Shown: positions 1 through 8,522 of the stretch, piece after piece
Layout: every line of letters begins with the position of its first letter
Position numbering within the stretch: the first letter of the stretch is position 1
Assembly (NCBI RefSeq): GCF_024723735.1
Contig: NZ_JANQDU010000001.1
Span: 1 to 64,000 of the forward strand
DNA length: 64,000 nt
DNA from: Frigidibacter sp. ROC022
GTDB taxonomy: Bacteria; Pseudomonadota; Alphaproteobacteria; Rhodobacterales; Rhodobacteraceae
Reading direction: 5' to 3'
Made by a program: the position numbers and the translations under genes
The notes under the pieces: generated by a model
The model's database searches: none
What the model saw: only the letters and a program-made list of their open reading frames with translations
Told to the model about the DNA's origin: nothing

Positions 1-80
1 CCCCCCCCCCCCCCCGGGGGGCCCCCCCCCCCGGGGGCCCGCCCCCCCCCCCCCCCCGCCCGGGCGGGGGCCCTGCCCCC
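1..80. repeat. C/G-only low-complexity tract at window edge
   Basis: The first 80 bases are almost wholly runs of C and G (C15, G6, C11, G5 and so on), with a single T near the end and no A. No coding frame is credible here. The tract could fold as i-motif or G-quadruplex DNA, or it could be an assembly or sequencing artefact at a contig edge. Nothing in the sequence decides between these. Confidence 0.8.
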
Positions 81-82
81 GC

Positions 83-113
83 ACCCCCGGAGTATTTGCC
101 ACCCAAAGATGGG
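83..113. other. Intergenic motif CCCCCGGAGTATTT..AAAGATGG
   Basis: This short motif lies just downstream of the dehydratase gene that ends at 137. The core CCCCGGAGTATTT followed by AAAGATG resembles an intergenic element I remember as frequent in Rhodobacteraceae genomes, of the type CGGAGTATTT-spacer-AAGATGA. Its function is unknown to me. It is seen only once in this window, so the family claim rests on memory, not on the data here. Confidence 0.35.
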
Positions 114-136
114 ATGGAGCGCGCGGGGGCGCCGGT

Positions 137-1090
137 TCAGACGCTGTCGGGAAAGCCGACCGCGCCGGTATTGGCGCCGCAGAGCAGCACCCCGACCCGC
201 TCTCCGGGCTCCGGGACATAGGCCCCCGACAGAAGCGCGGCCATCGCGGTGGCGCCGCCCGGTTCGACAACCAACCGCAGCACCCGCCACAGGGTCTTCT
301 GCGCTTCCAGGATCGCGGCGTCCGGGACCAGCACCGCCCGCCCGACATGCGCGGCGGCCAGCGGATACATCAGCCGGCCGACCTGCCGCGGCGCCAGGCT
401 GTCGGCGGCGATGCCGCCCGCCGGCGCGTCCACCGGCCCGCCCGCCGCCAGCGCCGCATGCAGGGTGGGCGCCGCCTCCGGCTCGACCGAGACCAGCCGC
501 GGCCTGCCCCGGCACCAGGCCGCCATCCCGCCGATCAGCCCGCCGCCCCCGGTCGCCACCAGGATCGTGTCCGGCGCCGCCTGCTCGGCGAATTCCATCG
601 CCACCGAGCCCTGCCCGGCCAGGGTTGCCTCCTGATCGTAGGCATGGATCGGCAGGGCCCCGGTCTCGGCCTCGCAGGCCTGGGCGGCGGCCAGCGCTTC
701 GGGATAGAGCGCGCCGGCCACGGTCAGCTCGGCGCCATGGCTGCGGATCTGGGCCCGCTTCGCCTCGGGCGAGGTGGCGGGCACGAAGATCCGCGCCTTG
801 ATCCCCAGCCGTCCGGCGGCAAAGGCCACCGCCGCGCCGTGGTTGCCGCCCGAGGCCGCGATGACCCCCGCCGCCGGCACTTCGCGCGACAGCAGGCTGT
901 TGAACGCCCCGCGCGACTTGAACGAGCCGGCGTGTTGCAGGAACTCGAGCTTGAAGACCAGGCTCCCCTCCGGCAGCCCGAAATCGCGGGCCGCGACCTC
1001 GATCACCGGGGTTCTGCGGATATGCGGCCGGATCCGTTCCGCGGCGGCTTCGACATCGGCCCGGCTGACCGCGGGCTGGGACTGGGGCAT
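137..1090 (-). CDS. PLP-dependent threonine/serine dehydratase family protein
   Basis: This is a fold-type II PLP enzyme of about 317 residues, expected to act in the cytoplasm on a hydroxy-amino acid and release a 2-oxoacid and ammonia. The PLP lysine is in AGSFKSRGAFN near residue 58. The substrate loop reads SGGNHGAA and the phosphate-binding glycine loop is GGGGLIGG. There is no C-terminal ACT domain, so it is not the allosteric biosynthetic IlvA type. The start at MPQSQPAV is preferred because the upstream extension looks non-coding. Alternatives are hydroxyectoine-type dehydratase (EutB) or serine racemase-like proteins. The family is secure, the substrate is not. Confidence 0.85.
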   Translation of the reverse strand: MPQSQPAVSRADVEAAAERIRPHIRRTPVIEVAARDFGLPEGSLVFKLEFLQHAGSFKSRGAFNSLLSREVPAAGVIAASGGNHGAAVAFAAGRLGIKARIFVPATSPEAKRAQIRSHGAELTVAGALYPEALAAAQACEAETGALPIHAYDQEATLAGQGSVAMEFAEQAAPDTILVATGGGGLIGGMAAWCRGRPRLVSVEPEAAPTLHAALAAGGPVDAPAGGIAADSLAPRQVGRLMYPLAAAHVGRAVLVPDAAILEAQKTLWRVLRLVVEPGGATAMAALLSGAYVPEPGERVGVLLCGANTGAVGFPDSV

Positions 1091-1196
1091 CTGGAACCTC
1101 GACTTCTCGGTTTCGGCGCCGCGATCCGGCGGCGCCTGCCGGACCAAGTGAGATCATGCAAGCCCGGCACTTGCAAACCGATCCGGCGCGAAAGAC

Positions 1197-2141
1197 CTAG
1201 AGCGCCAGCAACTCGGTCAGGGGCAGGATCGCGGCATGATCCTCGGCCCGGCAGAGATCGGTGGCCGGGGTCAGCACCGCCGCCGAGGCCGCCGCCGCGC
1301 CGTGGCGCAGGGCCTCGGGCAGGGTCTCGCCGCGTGCCAGCGCCAATGTCAGCCCGGCAACGAAACTGTCGCCGGCGCCGACCGCGCTGGTCACCTCGCG
1401 CTTCGGGCAGCGGGCCGCCCAGGCACCGTCCTCCGCGGCCAGGACATTGCCCTCGGCGCCGCGCGCCAGCACCACCACCCGGGCCACCCCCCGCGCCACC
1501 AGGCTGCGGGCGTATCCGGCGGTCGCGGCCAGGTCGGGCAGCGGCGCACCGGCGAGTTCGGTGGCCTCGGCCCCGTCCATCCGCAACAGGAACAGCCCGG
1601 CAGGCTCGGCGGCCAGCCGGCGCAACGGCGCCCCCGAGGTATCGACCAGCAGCCGCGCGCCGGTCGGCGCCAGCCGGGCCGCCAGCAACGCCGCCAGGTC
1701 TTCGGGCACCCCGGGGGGCAGGCTGCCGCTGAGCACCACCAGGCTGTCTGCCGCGGCCTCGGCCACGATCCGGTCGAGAGCCCGGGCCAGGTCGGTCCCG
1801 GCCCAGGCCGGGCCGGGCATCACGAAACGGTACTGGGCGCCGCTCGCGGTCTCGGTGACGGCCAGGCTTTCGCGGGTCTCCCCCGGCGCATCGAGTGGCA
1901 GAACGGTGATTCCCTCTTCCGCCAGCAGCGCCGCCATCCGCATCCCGCAGGCCCCGCCCAGGGCCACCAGCGCCCGGCTGTCGCCGCCGAGATTGCGCAG
2001 CGCGCGCGACACGTTCACCCCGCCGCCGCCCGGATCGACCCGCGGCGCGGCGCAGCGCAGCTTGGGGCCGGGGCGGATGCTCTCGGTCTCGGTCGAGAGA
2101 TCGAGCGCCGGGTTCAGGGTCACGGTCAGGATTGTCGGCAT
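1197..2141 (-). CDS. PfkB-family sugar kinase (1-phosphofructokinase/PfkB type)
   Basis: This 314-residue ribokinase-fold enzyme has the N-terminal signature GGGGVNVSRALRNLGG and the C-terminal signature SAVGAGDSFVAGL, where the Asp of GAGDS is the catalytic base. The opening LTVTLNPALD is typical of 1-phosphofructokinase, 6-phosphofructokinase II and tagatose-6-phosphate kinase. It should phosphorylate a sugar phosphate with ATP in the cytoplasm. No phosphotransferase genes lie beside it, so a PfkB-like role in glycolysis is a little more likely than FruK, but the sequence alone does not settle this. Confidence 0.85.
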   Translation of the reverse strand: MPTILTVTLNPALDLSTETESIRPGPKLRCAAPRVDPGGGGVNVSRALRNLGGDSRALVALGGACGMRMAALLAEEGITVLPLDAPGETRESLAVTETASGAQYRFVMPGPAWAGTDLARALDRIVAEAAADSLVVLSGSLPPGVPEDLAALLAARLAPTGARLLVDTSGAPLRRLAAEPAGLFLLRMDGAEATELAGAPLPDLAATAGYARSLVARGVARVVVLARGAEGNVLAAEDGAWAARCPKREVTSAVGAGDSFVAGLTLALARGETLPEALRHGAAAASAAVLTPATDLCRAEDHAAILPLTELLAL

Positions 2142-2213
2142 CGCGGACTCGGGTGTTTCGGGGTCGTGCCAGCTTGCGCCAGACCGCGGCCCCCCTGCAA
2201 CGGTGTTCGGCGG

Positions 2214-2630
2214 CTAATCCTGCCAGGGCGCGATCTGCGCGATCTCGTCATCCGACCAGCCGAAGTGATGTGCGAATTCATGGATCACCACATGCGCCAC
2301 CAGTTCGTCCAGCGGCACCTCGGCCCGCTCGATCCATTCGTCCAGGATCGGGCGCCGGAACAGCCAGACGGTATCGGGGCGCGGGAACGGGTCCGAGACC
2401 GATTTCTCGGTCAGCGGCACCCCGTCATAGAGACCCGATAGCTGGAACGGGTCTTCGATGCCGAGATCGCGCAGCACCTCTTCCCCGGCAAAATCCTCGA
2501 CGATCAGCGCCACCGCGCCGGCCAGGCCGCGAAACGGCTCGGGCAGGTCGGCGACGGCGGCAAGGGCGAGGCGTTCGATATCGGCCAGCGAGGGCGGCAG
2601 GACATGCGCGGGGGGCGGTGCTGTGGTCAT
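2214..2630 (-). CDS. Metallopeptidase family protein (minimal zincin-like)
   Basis: This 138-residue protein carries the zinc-binding helix VVIHEFAHHFG near its C-terminus, matching the HExxH-like pattern of the small zincin-like metallopeptidase family common in alphaproteobacteria and actinobacteria. The motif reads HEFAHHFG with an acidic residue and paired histidines, and DDEI follows. No signal peptide or membrane segment is visible, so it is probably cytoplasmic. The start at MTTAPPPAH was chosen because its length matches the family. The physiological substrate is unknown. Confidence 0.8.
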   Translation of the reverse strand: MTTAPPPAHVLPPSLADIERLALAAVADLPEPFRGLAGAVALIVEDFAGEEVLRDLGIEDPFQLSGLYDGVPLTEKSVSDPFPRPDTVWLFRRPILDEWIERAEVPLDELVAHVVIHEFAHHFGWSDDEIAQIAPWQD

Positions 2631-2766
2631 GCCCGGACTATCGGTGCGATGCGGAGGCGCGGCAAGGGGGGCGGGCGCGGCGATCCGGGCGGGGTCCGGA
2701 GGCCGGGGTCTCTTGCGGTCCGGTCCGGCCTGTGGCCATCTGCGCGGCGCCAGGACAGGAGAGCCG

Positions 2767-3249
2767 ATGCCGCAGCCAATCCGACCCGTCGCAGCCAGGC
2801 GGATGCTGGATCTTGCGCTGGCCTTCGGCTCGGGCGGGATCCTGACGCTCATGATCCTGTGCAACGGCACCGTGGCCGGGGTGACGAACGGCCATTTCGC
2901 CTCGCTTGCCGCCCATGGCACCGGCACTGTCGCGGCGCTGGCCTTTCTGGCGCTGCTGCCGCGACGCCGCAGCGGGGCCGGGCCGGGGCGGGCGCCGCTC
3001 TGGGCCTATCTCGGCGGGCTCGCCGGGGCGGTCACGGTGATCGTCGGCTCGATCGCGATGAATTCGGCGCTGGCGCTGTCGGGGATGCTGGCGCTCGGAC
3101 TGGCGGGGCAGACGGCGTTCAGCCTTGCGGTGGACCGTTTCGGCTGGTTCGGGATGCCGCGCCGCTCGCCGGATCTGCGCGATGCGGCGACGGTCGTGCT
3201 GATACTGGCGGGCTGCCTGGTGATCATCTTCGGGGGCACCGGCGGATGA
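2767..3249 (+). CDS. YdcZ-type DMT transporter subunit 1
   Basis: This is a hydrophobic protein of about 160 residues with four to five predicted membrane helices, including GGILTLMILCNGTVAGVTNG and a C-terminal VVLILAGCLVIIFGG. It fits the short YdcZ (DUF606) branch of the drug/metabolite transporter superfamily. The stop codon overlaps the start of the next gene by 4 bp (ATGA), so the two are translationally coupled and may form a heterodimer with inverted topology, as small DMT pairs often do. The substrate is unknown. Confidence 0.8.
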   Translation: MPQPIRPVAARRMLDLALAFGSGGILTLMILCNGTVAGVTNGHFASLAAHGTGTVAALAFLALLPRRRSGAGPGRAPLWAYLGGLAGAVTVIVGSIAMNSALALSGMLALGLAGQTAFSLAVDRFGWFGMPRRSPDLRDAATVVLILAGCLVIIFGGTGG

Positions 3250-3668
3250 CGCTGATGGTTTTCTATGCCCTGGCCGCGGGGATGCTGGTGGCGGTGTCGC
3301 GCGGGGTCAACGGGCGGCTGGCGCTGGCCACCTCGCCGCTGGTGGCTTCGTTCTGGAACCACCTGGTCGGGCTGCTGGTGCTGATCGCCGTGGGCCTGGC
3401 CGGCGCCGGTCTCTGGCCCGAGCGCGTGTCGGCGGTGCCGGTCTGGGCCTGGGCGGGCGGATCGCTCGGCGTCGTCTTCGTCGCTTCGGGCAGCTGGCTG
3501 GTGGCGCGGATCGGGGCGGTTCTGACCGCGATGCTGGTGATCGCCGGGCAGATGATCTCGGGCGTGCTGCTGGACATCCTGCGCGATGCGCCGGGCAGCG
3601 GCTGGGCGCGGGCCGCGGGCGTGGTGCTGATCCTGGCGGGCATGGTGGTGGCGCAGAGCCGGAAGTAG
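3246..3668 (+). CDS. YdcZ-type DMT transporter subunit 2
   Basis: This 140-residue integral membrane protein is similar in pattern to its upstream partner. The opening FYALAAGMLVAVSRGVNGRL and the central SFWNHLVGLLVL are the usual YdcZ family hallmarks, and the protein ends in a helix followed by AQSRK. The ATGA overlap with the upstream gene indicates a two-gene operon. It was probably formed by tandem duplication. A paired small transporter is the expected function. The substrate cannot be read from the sequence. Confidence 0.8.
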   Translation: MTLMVFYALAAGMLVAVSRGVNGRLALATSPLVASFWNHLVGLLVLIAVGLAGAGLWPERVSAVPVWAWAGGSLGVVFVASGSWLVARIGAVLTAMLVIAGQMISGVLLDILRDAPGSGWARAAGVVLILAGMVVAQSRK

Positions 3669-3726
3669 CCGGATTTCTGGACAAGTCGCCCTGCCTGTGA
3701 GACAGAGCGCCGCCAGGAGATACCCC

Positions 3727-5046
3727 ATGACAACCACCCGTTTCGCCCCTTCGCCCACCGGCTATCTGCATATCGGCAATCTGCGCGCCGCGCTGTTCAA
3801 CTGGATGATCGCCCGCAAGGCCGGCGGCACCTTCATCCTGCGGCTCGATGACACCGACCCGGAACGCTCGACCGAGGCCTATGCCGACGCCGTCCGCGAG
3901 GACCTCGAATGGCTTGGCCTGACCTGGGACCGGTTCGAGCGCCAGTCGCTGCGGCTCGACCGCTACGAGGCGGCGGCACAGGAGCTGCGCGAGAAGGGCC
4001 GGCTCTACGAGGCCTTCGAGACTCCGGTGGAACTGGACCTCAAGCGCAAGAAGCAACTCAACATGGGCAAGCCGCCGGTCTACGACCGCGCGGCGCTGAA
4101 CCTGAGCGAGGCCGAGCGCGCCGCGCTGCGGGCCGAGCGTTCGGGGCATTGGCGGTTTCTGCTGGAGCTGGAGCGGATCGAGTGGACCGACGGAATCCTG
4201 GGGCCGGTGTCGATCGACGCGGCTTCGGTGTCGGACCCGGTGCTGATCCGCGGCGATGGCCAGATGCTCTATACCATGGCCTCGGTGGTCGATGACGTCG
4301 AGATGGGGGTCACCGACATCGTGCGCGGTTCGGATCACGTCACCAATACCGCGACCCAGATCCAGATCATCGCGGCGCTTGGCGGCACCGCGCCGCGCTT
4401 TGCGCATCACTCGCTGCTGACCGGTCCGGGCGGCGAGGGGTTGTCGAAACGGCTCGGCACGCTGTCGCTGCGCGACCTGCGGGCGCAGGGTGTGGAGCCG
4501 ATGGCGGTGCTGTCGCTGATGGCGCGGCTGGGATCGTCGGACCCGGTGGAGCCGCGGCTGACGCTGGAGGAACTGGCCGAGGGGTTCGACATCTCGCATT
4601 TCGGCGCCGCGCCGACCAAGTTCGATCCGGACGATCTCTGGCCGATGACCTCGAAGGTGCTGTCGGCAATGCCGGTGACATCGGTGGCGGAAGACCTGGC
4701 GAAGCTGGGCGTGCCCGAGGCGATCCGCGAGCCGTTCTGGAACGCGGTGAAGGACAATATCGGCAAGCGGAGCGAGCTGGCCGACTGGTGGGCGCTGTTC
4801 CGCGACGGGGCGACGCCGCTGGTCGCCGAGGAGGACCGGGATTTCGTCGCGCAGGCCTTTGCCGTGCTGCCCGAGGGACCGTTCGGGCCCGAGACCTGGG
4901 CCGAGTGGACCGCGGCGGTCAAGGCCGCCACGGGGCGCAAGGGCCGGGGCCTGTTCATGCCGCTGAGAAAGGCCGTGACCGGGCGCGAGAAGGGCCCGGA
5001 AATGGCCGATGTGATGCAGCTTCTGCAGGTCCGCCCCAGCCTCTGA
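3727..5046 (+). CDS. gltX: Glutamyl-tRNA synthetase
   Basis: This class I aminoacyl-tRNA synthetase of 439 residues attaches glutamate to tRNA in the cytoplasm. The HIGH motif appears as GYLHIGN near residues 14-20 with the upstream FAPSPTG, and the KMSKS-type motif is LSKRLG near residue 240. LDDTDPERS follows the HIGH region as in all GluRS proteins. The start MTTTRFAPSPTG was chosen over an upstream Met because the conserved N-terminus begins there. At this length it may be the second gltX copy that many Rhodobacterales carry, which cannot be tested from this window. Confidence 0.95.
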   Translation: MTTTRFAPSPTGYLHIGNLRAALFNWMIARKAGGTFILRLDDTDPERSTEAYADAVREDLEWLGLTWDRFERQSLRLDRYEAAAQELREKGRLYEAFETPVELDLKRKKQLNMGKPPVYDRAALNLSEAERAALRAERSGHWRFLLELERIEWTDGILGPVSIDAASVSDPVLIRGDGQMLYTMASVVDDVEMGVTDIVRGSDHVTNTATQIQIIAALGGTAPRFAHHSLLTGPGGEGLSKRLGTLSLRDLRAQGVEPMAVLSLMARLGSSDPVEPRLTLEELAEGFDISHFGAAPTKFDPDDLWPMTSKVLSAMPVTSVAEDLAKLGVPEAIREPFWNAVKDNIGKRSELADWWALFRDGATPLVAEEDRDFVAQAFAVLPEGPFGPETWAEWTAAVKAATGRKGRGLFMPLRKAVTGREKGPEMADVMQLLQVRPSL

Positions 5047-5201
5047 AACCGGTCCTTGAGGCGGGTATTTCGACCTGTCCCCATGGGGACGGGGGGTCAA
5101 GATATTGGAATCGTTGCAAAAGCCGTGGGGACGGCTGTCTTGGTTAATGGGATGTTACCGGGACAGCGGGGCCAGCGGGGTGCAGCGTGCGGGCAGGCAG
5201 C

Positions 5202-5624
5202 CTAGACCGTCAGGTGCCGCACCCTTGCGCCCCATTCGATCGCCGCCGCGTGCAGGCGGTCGATGGTCAGCTCGTCGCGGATCGCTTCCAGCATCCGCAA
5301 TTCGCCCTGGCCCAGCTTGCCGTCCGATACCGCCACGTCGCAACAGAAGGCATAGGCGGTCTCCCAGAGCTTTTCCGGCAGGTTGTCGCGGACCAGGCCG
5401 AACAGCGCGTCGAGACCGTCCTCGTCGGTGAACAGGTCCAGCACCGTCTGGGTCACGGTGGTGATCCGGTCGGGATCGTAGTTTCCGAACACCGGCAGGT
5501 GGTTGACCAGGGTCTCGATCCGGATCAGCTCGGCGGTGCGCAGCGCCTCGTCCGAGGCCGAGACCGCGAACATCAGCGCCACCAGCGCATCCTGCGGGGT
5601 CCAGGAATGGGATATGTCGTTCAC
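5202..5624 (-). CDS. TerB-like tellurite resistance family protein
   Basis: This is a 140-residue all-helical protein of the TerB-like fold. The DALVALMFAVSASDE start and the later CCDVAVSDGKLGQGELRMLE give the two acidic metal-binding-like repeats expected of the family. The GTG start is preferred because GGAGGCG sits just upstream and the fold begins there; the longer frame to 5822 would overlap the neighbouring lysK start. It is divergent from lysK, a pairing I associate with Rhodobacterales. A direct role in tellurite resistance is not shown by the sequence. Confidence 0.85.
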   Translation of the reverse strand: MNDISHSWTPQDALVALMFAVSASDEALRTAELIRIETLVNHLPVFGNYDPDRITTVTQTVLDLFTDEDGLDALFGLVRDNLPEKLWETAYAFCCDVAVSDGKLGQGELRMLEAIRDELTIDRLHAAAIEWGARVRHLTV

Positions 5625-5733
5625 GGCGCGCCTCCGGTGCTTCCCGTCGACAATATTGACGTCATGCCGGTGCGGCAATAGGGAGTGACCCCTGCCGGGA
5701 TGCGGCCCGAGACCGGGCCCGGGCAATGAGGAT

Positions 5734-7323
5734 ATGACGATGAGCGACTTGCGCGAAGCTGGAATGCGATCGAAGGCCTGGCCTTTCGAGGAGGCGCGTC
5801 GGCTGCTCAAACGCTTCGACAAGGCGCCGCCCGAGAAGGGCCATGTCCTGTTCGAGACCGGCTATGGCCCCTCGGGCCTGCCGCATATCGGCACTTTCGG
5901 AGAGGTTCAGCGGACCACGATGATCCGCCGCGCCTTCGAGGTGATCAGCGACATTCCGACGCGGCTGGTCTGTTTCTCGGACGACATGGACGGGATGCGC
6001 AAGGTGCCCGAGAACGTGCCGCAGCAGGAGATGATGCAGGAGAACCTGCAAAAGCCGCTGACCGCCGTCCCCGATCCGTTCGGAGAATTCGACAGTTTCG
6101 GCGCCCATAACAACGCCATGCTGCGGCGGTTCCTCGATACTTTCGGCTTCGAATACGAATTCATCAGCGCCACCGAGTTCTACAAGTCGGGCCGCTTCGA
6201 CGAGACGCTGCTGCGCTGCTGCGAGCGCTATGACGCGATCATGGAGATCATGCTGGCGAGCCTGCGCGAGGAACGCCAGCAGAGCTATTCCTGCTTCCTG
6301 CCGATCCATCCCGAGACCGGGCGGGTGCTTTATGTGCCGATGAAGGAGGTCAATGCCAAGGAGGGCACGATCACCTTCGACGACGAGGACGGCCGGGAAT
6401 GGACCCTGCCGGTCACCGGCGGCCGGGTGAAGCTGCAATGGAAGCCCGATTTCGGCGCCCGCTGGGCGGCGCTGGGGGTCGATTTCGAGATGTACGGCAA
6501 GGACCACAGCACCAATACGCCGATCTATGACGGCATCTGCCGGGCGCTGGGGGGCAAGGCGCCGGAGCATTTCACCTATGAGCTGTTCCTGGACGACAAG
6601 GGCCAGAAAATCTCGAAATCGAAGGGCAACGGTCTGACCATCGACGAATGGCTGAGCTATGCGGCCTCGGAATCGCTGGGCTATTTCATGTATCAGAAGC
6701 CCAAGACCGCCAAGCGGATGTGGTTCGACGTGATCCCGAAGGCGGTGGACGAGTATCATCAGCAGCTTCGGGCCTATCCGGGCCAGTCGCTGGAGCAGAA
6801 GCTGGCCAATCCGGTCTGGCATATCCATCACGGCGAGCCGCCGGAAAGCGGCATGGTGGTGCCCTTCGCGATGCTTCTGAACCTCGCCTCGGTGAGCCAT
6901 GCGCAGGACAAGGAGGCGCTCTGGGGCTTCATCCGGCGCTATGCGCCCGAGGCGACGCCCGAGAAGAACCCCGATCTGGACGCGGCGGCGGGCTATGCGC
7001 TGCGCTATTACGAGGATCGGGTGAAACCCTTCGTGTCCTACCGGGCGCCGAGCGACAAGGAGCGGGCGGCGCTGGAGGATCTGGCGGCGCGGCTGGCGGC
7101 CTGGGAGGGCGCGGCGGAACCCGAAGCCCTGCAGACCATGGTCTTCGCGGTCGGCACCGAACACGGGTTCGAGCCGTTGCGCGACTGGTTCAAGGCGCTC
7201 TACGAGGTGTTGCTGGGCGCCAGCCAGGGGCCGCGTTTCGGCGGTTTCATCGCGCTCTACGGGGTCAAGGCGACCGAGGCGCTGATCGGCAAGGCCCTGG
7301 CCGGAGAGCTGACGGCCGGCTGA
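5734..7323 (+). CDS. lysK: Lysine--tRNA ligase, class I
   Basis: This 529-residue class I LysRS charges tRNA-Lys. It is the archaeal-type enzyme that replaces class II LysRS in many alphaproteobacteria. The HIGH-like motif is [15 protein letters not shown] near residues 43-57, and the KMSKS motif is KISKSKGNG near residues 294-302. [15 protein letters not shown] is characteristic of the class I family. A second ATG two codons downstream is an equally possible start. It ends 13 bp from the convergent CHAD gene. Confidence 0.95.
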   Translation: MTMSDLREAGMRSKAWPFEEARRLLKRFDKAPPEKGHVLFETGYGPSGLPHIGTFGEVQRTTMIRRAFEVISDIPTRLVCFSDDMDGMRKVPENVPQQEMMQENLQKPLTAVPDPFGEFDSFGAHNNAMLRRFLDTFGFEYEFISATEFYKSGRFDETLLRCCERYDAIMEIMLASLREERQQSYSCFLPIHPETGRVLYVPMKEVNAKEGTITFDDEDGREWTLPVTGGRVKLQWKPDFGARWAALGVDFEMYGKDHSTNTPIYDGICRALGGKAPEHFTYELFLDDKGQKISKSKGNGLTIDEWLSYAASESLGYFMYQKPKTAKRMWFDVIPKAVDEYHQQLRAYPGQSLEQKLANPVWHIHHGEPPESGMVVPFAMLLNLASVSHAQDKEALWGFIRRYAPEATPEKNPDLDAAAGYALRYYEDRVKPFVSYRAPSDKERAALEDLAARLAAWEGAAEPEALQTMVFAVGTEHGFEPLRDWFKALYEVLLGASQGPRFGGFIALYGVKATEALIGKALAGELTAG

Positions 7324-7335
7324 GGGCGGGCGCTC

Positions 7336-8196
7336 TCAGACCCTTGGCAGGGCCGGGTCGGCGGCCTTCCAGTATTTTCGCCAGCGTGCGGCCAGCGCCG
7401 CGCCGGGTTCGGCATAGAGCCGGGTCGCCTGGGGCAGGGCGTCGGCGAGGATCGCGCCGCGCTGCTGCCGGGCCAGCGCCAGCAGCGGGCGCAGGTTCGG
7501 CAGGTTGCCCAGTACCGGTTCCAGCATGGCAAGGTCCTGGTGCCGGCCCAGAGCCTCGCCCAGATCGCCGGCCAGCTGCCGGTGCAGGCCGATCATCGCA
7601 GGCCAGGCCGGGGCCAGAAGGCGGGCGTGATACCAGTGGTCCTTGAGCCGCTTGCGCAATTCGTGGATCGCTTCCGGGGTGCCGTGCCGGCGGGCCCGTT
7701 TCAGCGCCTTGCGGCCGTCGTCCCAGCTGCGGGCCAGCCCGCGCTCCAGCGCCTCGAAGCCCTGCGCGTCGAGCTTCCAGCCCCTGGCACGCTGGCGGAG
7801 CGCCTTGAGACCGGCGATGGCGGTTTGCAGCCGGGTCTCGACCTCGGCCGGGGTCAGCGGCGCGGCGCCGGGCGGCAGGTCGGGCACCGGCAGACCGGTC
7901 TCGGCGGCCAGGTCGGCAAGAAGCCCGGTGGTCACATCGGCATCGCGCAGCGGCGCCAGGCCGCGGCCGATGTCGCGCAGGGCCCTGTTCTCGCGTCTGA
8001 AGCGGGGAAAGGCGGGGCGGAAGAGGCGCAGCAGGGCGCGCAGTTTCTTGATCGCCTTGCGGGCCTCGTGGACACGCGCCGCGCGGTTCGGGCCGCTGAC
8101 GCTCAGCGCGGCGATGGCATGGCCGCTCTGTTCGACCGCGATGCGGCGGAAGGCGGCGCGGATCGTGGCATCGCCGGGCTGGAAGGCATAGGGCAT
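7336..8196 (-). CDS. CHAD domain-containing protein
   Basis: This 286-residue protein is a single CHAD (conserved histidine alpha-helical) domain. Typical elements are VHEARKAIKKLRALLRLFRP near residues 60-80 and EAIHELRKRLKDHWYHARLL in the second half. These give two four-helix repeats with a basic surface that binds polyphosphate or other polyanions. There is no CYTH domain attached. The start MPYAFQPGD matches the usual CHAD beginning. It probably associates with polyphosphate granules, but that is known of the family, not seen here. Confidence 0.85.
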   Translation of the reverse strand: MPYAFQPGDATIRAAFRRIAVEQSGHAIAALSVSGPNRAARVHEARKAIKKLRALLRLFRPAFPRFRRENRALRDIGRGLAPLRDADVTTGLLADLAAETGLPVPDLPPGAAPLTPAEVETRLQTAIAGLKALRQRARGWKLDAQGFEALERGLARSWDDGRKALKRARRHGTPEAIHELRKRLKDHWYHARLLAPAWPAMIGLHRQLAGDLGEALGRHQDLAMLEPVLGNLPNLRPLLALARQQRGAILADALPQATRLYAEPGAALAARWRKYWKAADPALPRV

Positions 8197-8522
8197 GGCG
8201 GGCTCCTGTGCCGTGATCCTAGGCGGCGGCGCCGGGCGGGACAATCCATTGCCGGGATCGGGCGGAAGGTCATGGTGACGGATGCCGCCGGCGCCGTGCA
8301 GGGTCCGGATTGCGGGATCGTCGCCACCCACGGGGGCCGCGGGCCGGCGGTGCCGATCTGCTGTGGCGGACAGGCAGGCCTGCCCCACCGTGCGCCGGCT
8401 TAAGCGCCGCTCAACATCCCCCGTGCTACGCCCCGCGCCGGTTTTCGGGCCGGGAGCCTGCGCGGGTCCGGCCGGTGCCGGGCCCGGCGCCCCGGTCCGC
8501 TGCGGAAGTGAAAGGGGTTCCG
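8197..8522. other. Intergenic region, no gene seen
   Basis: These 326 bases separate the CHAD gene from the pectate-lyase-like gene, which are divergent. The region is GC-rich, and open frames through it have no recognisable protein pattern. GAAAGGGG just before 8523 is a good ribosome binding site for the next gene. A promoter is expected near TTAAGCGCCGCTCAACAT but is not distinctive. Confidence 0.6.

Noticed and set aside
5077-5090. Palindrome GTCCCCATGGGGAC after gltX
   Set aside because: The stem has only six base pairs with a two-base loop and no T-tract. It could arise by chance in GC-rich DNA.
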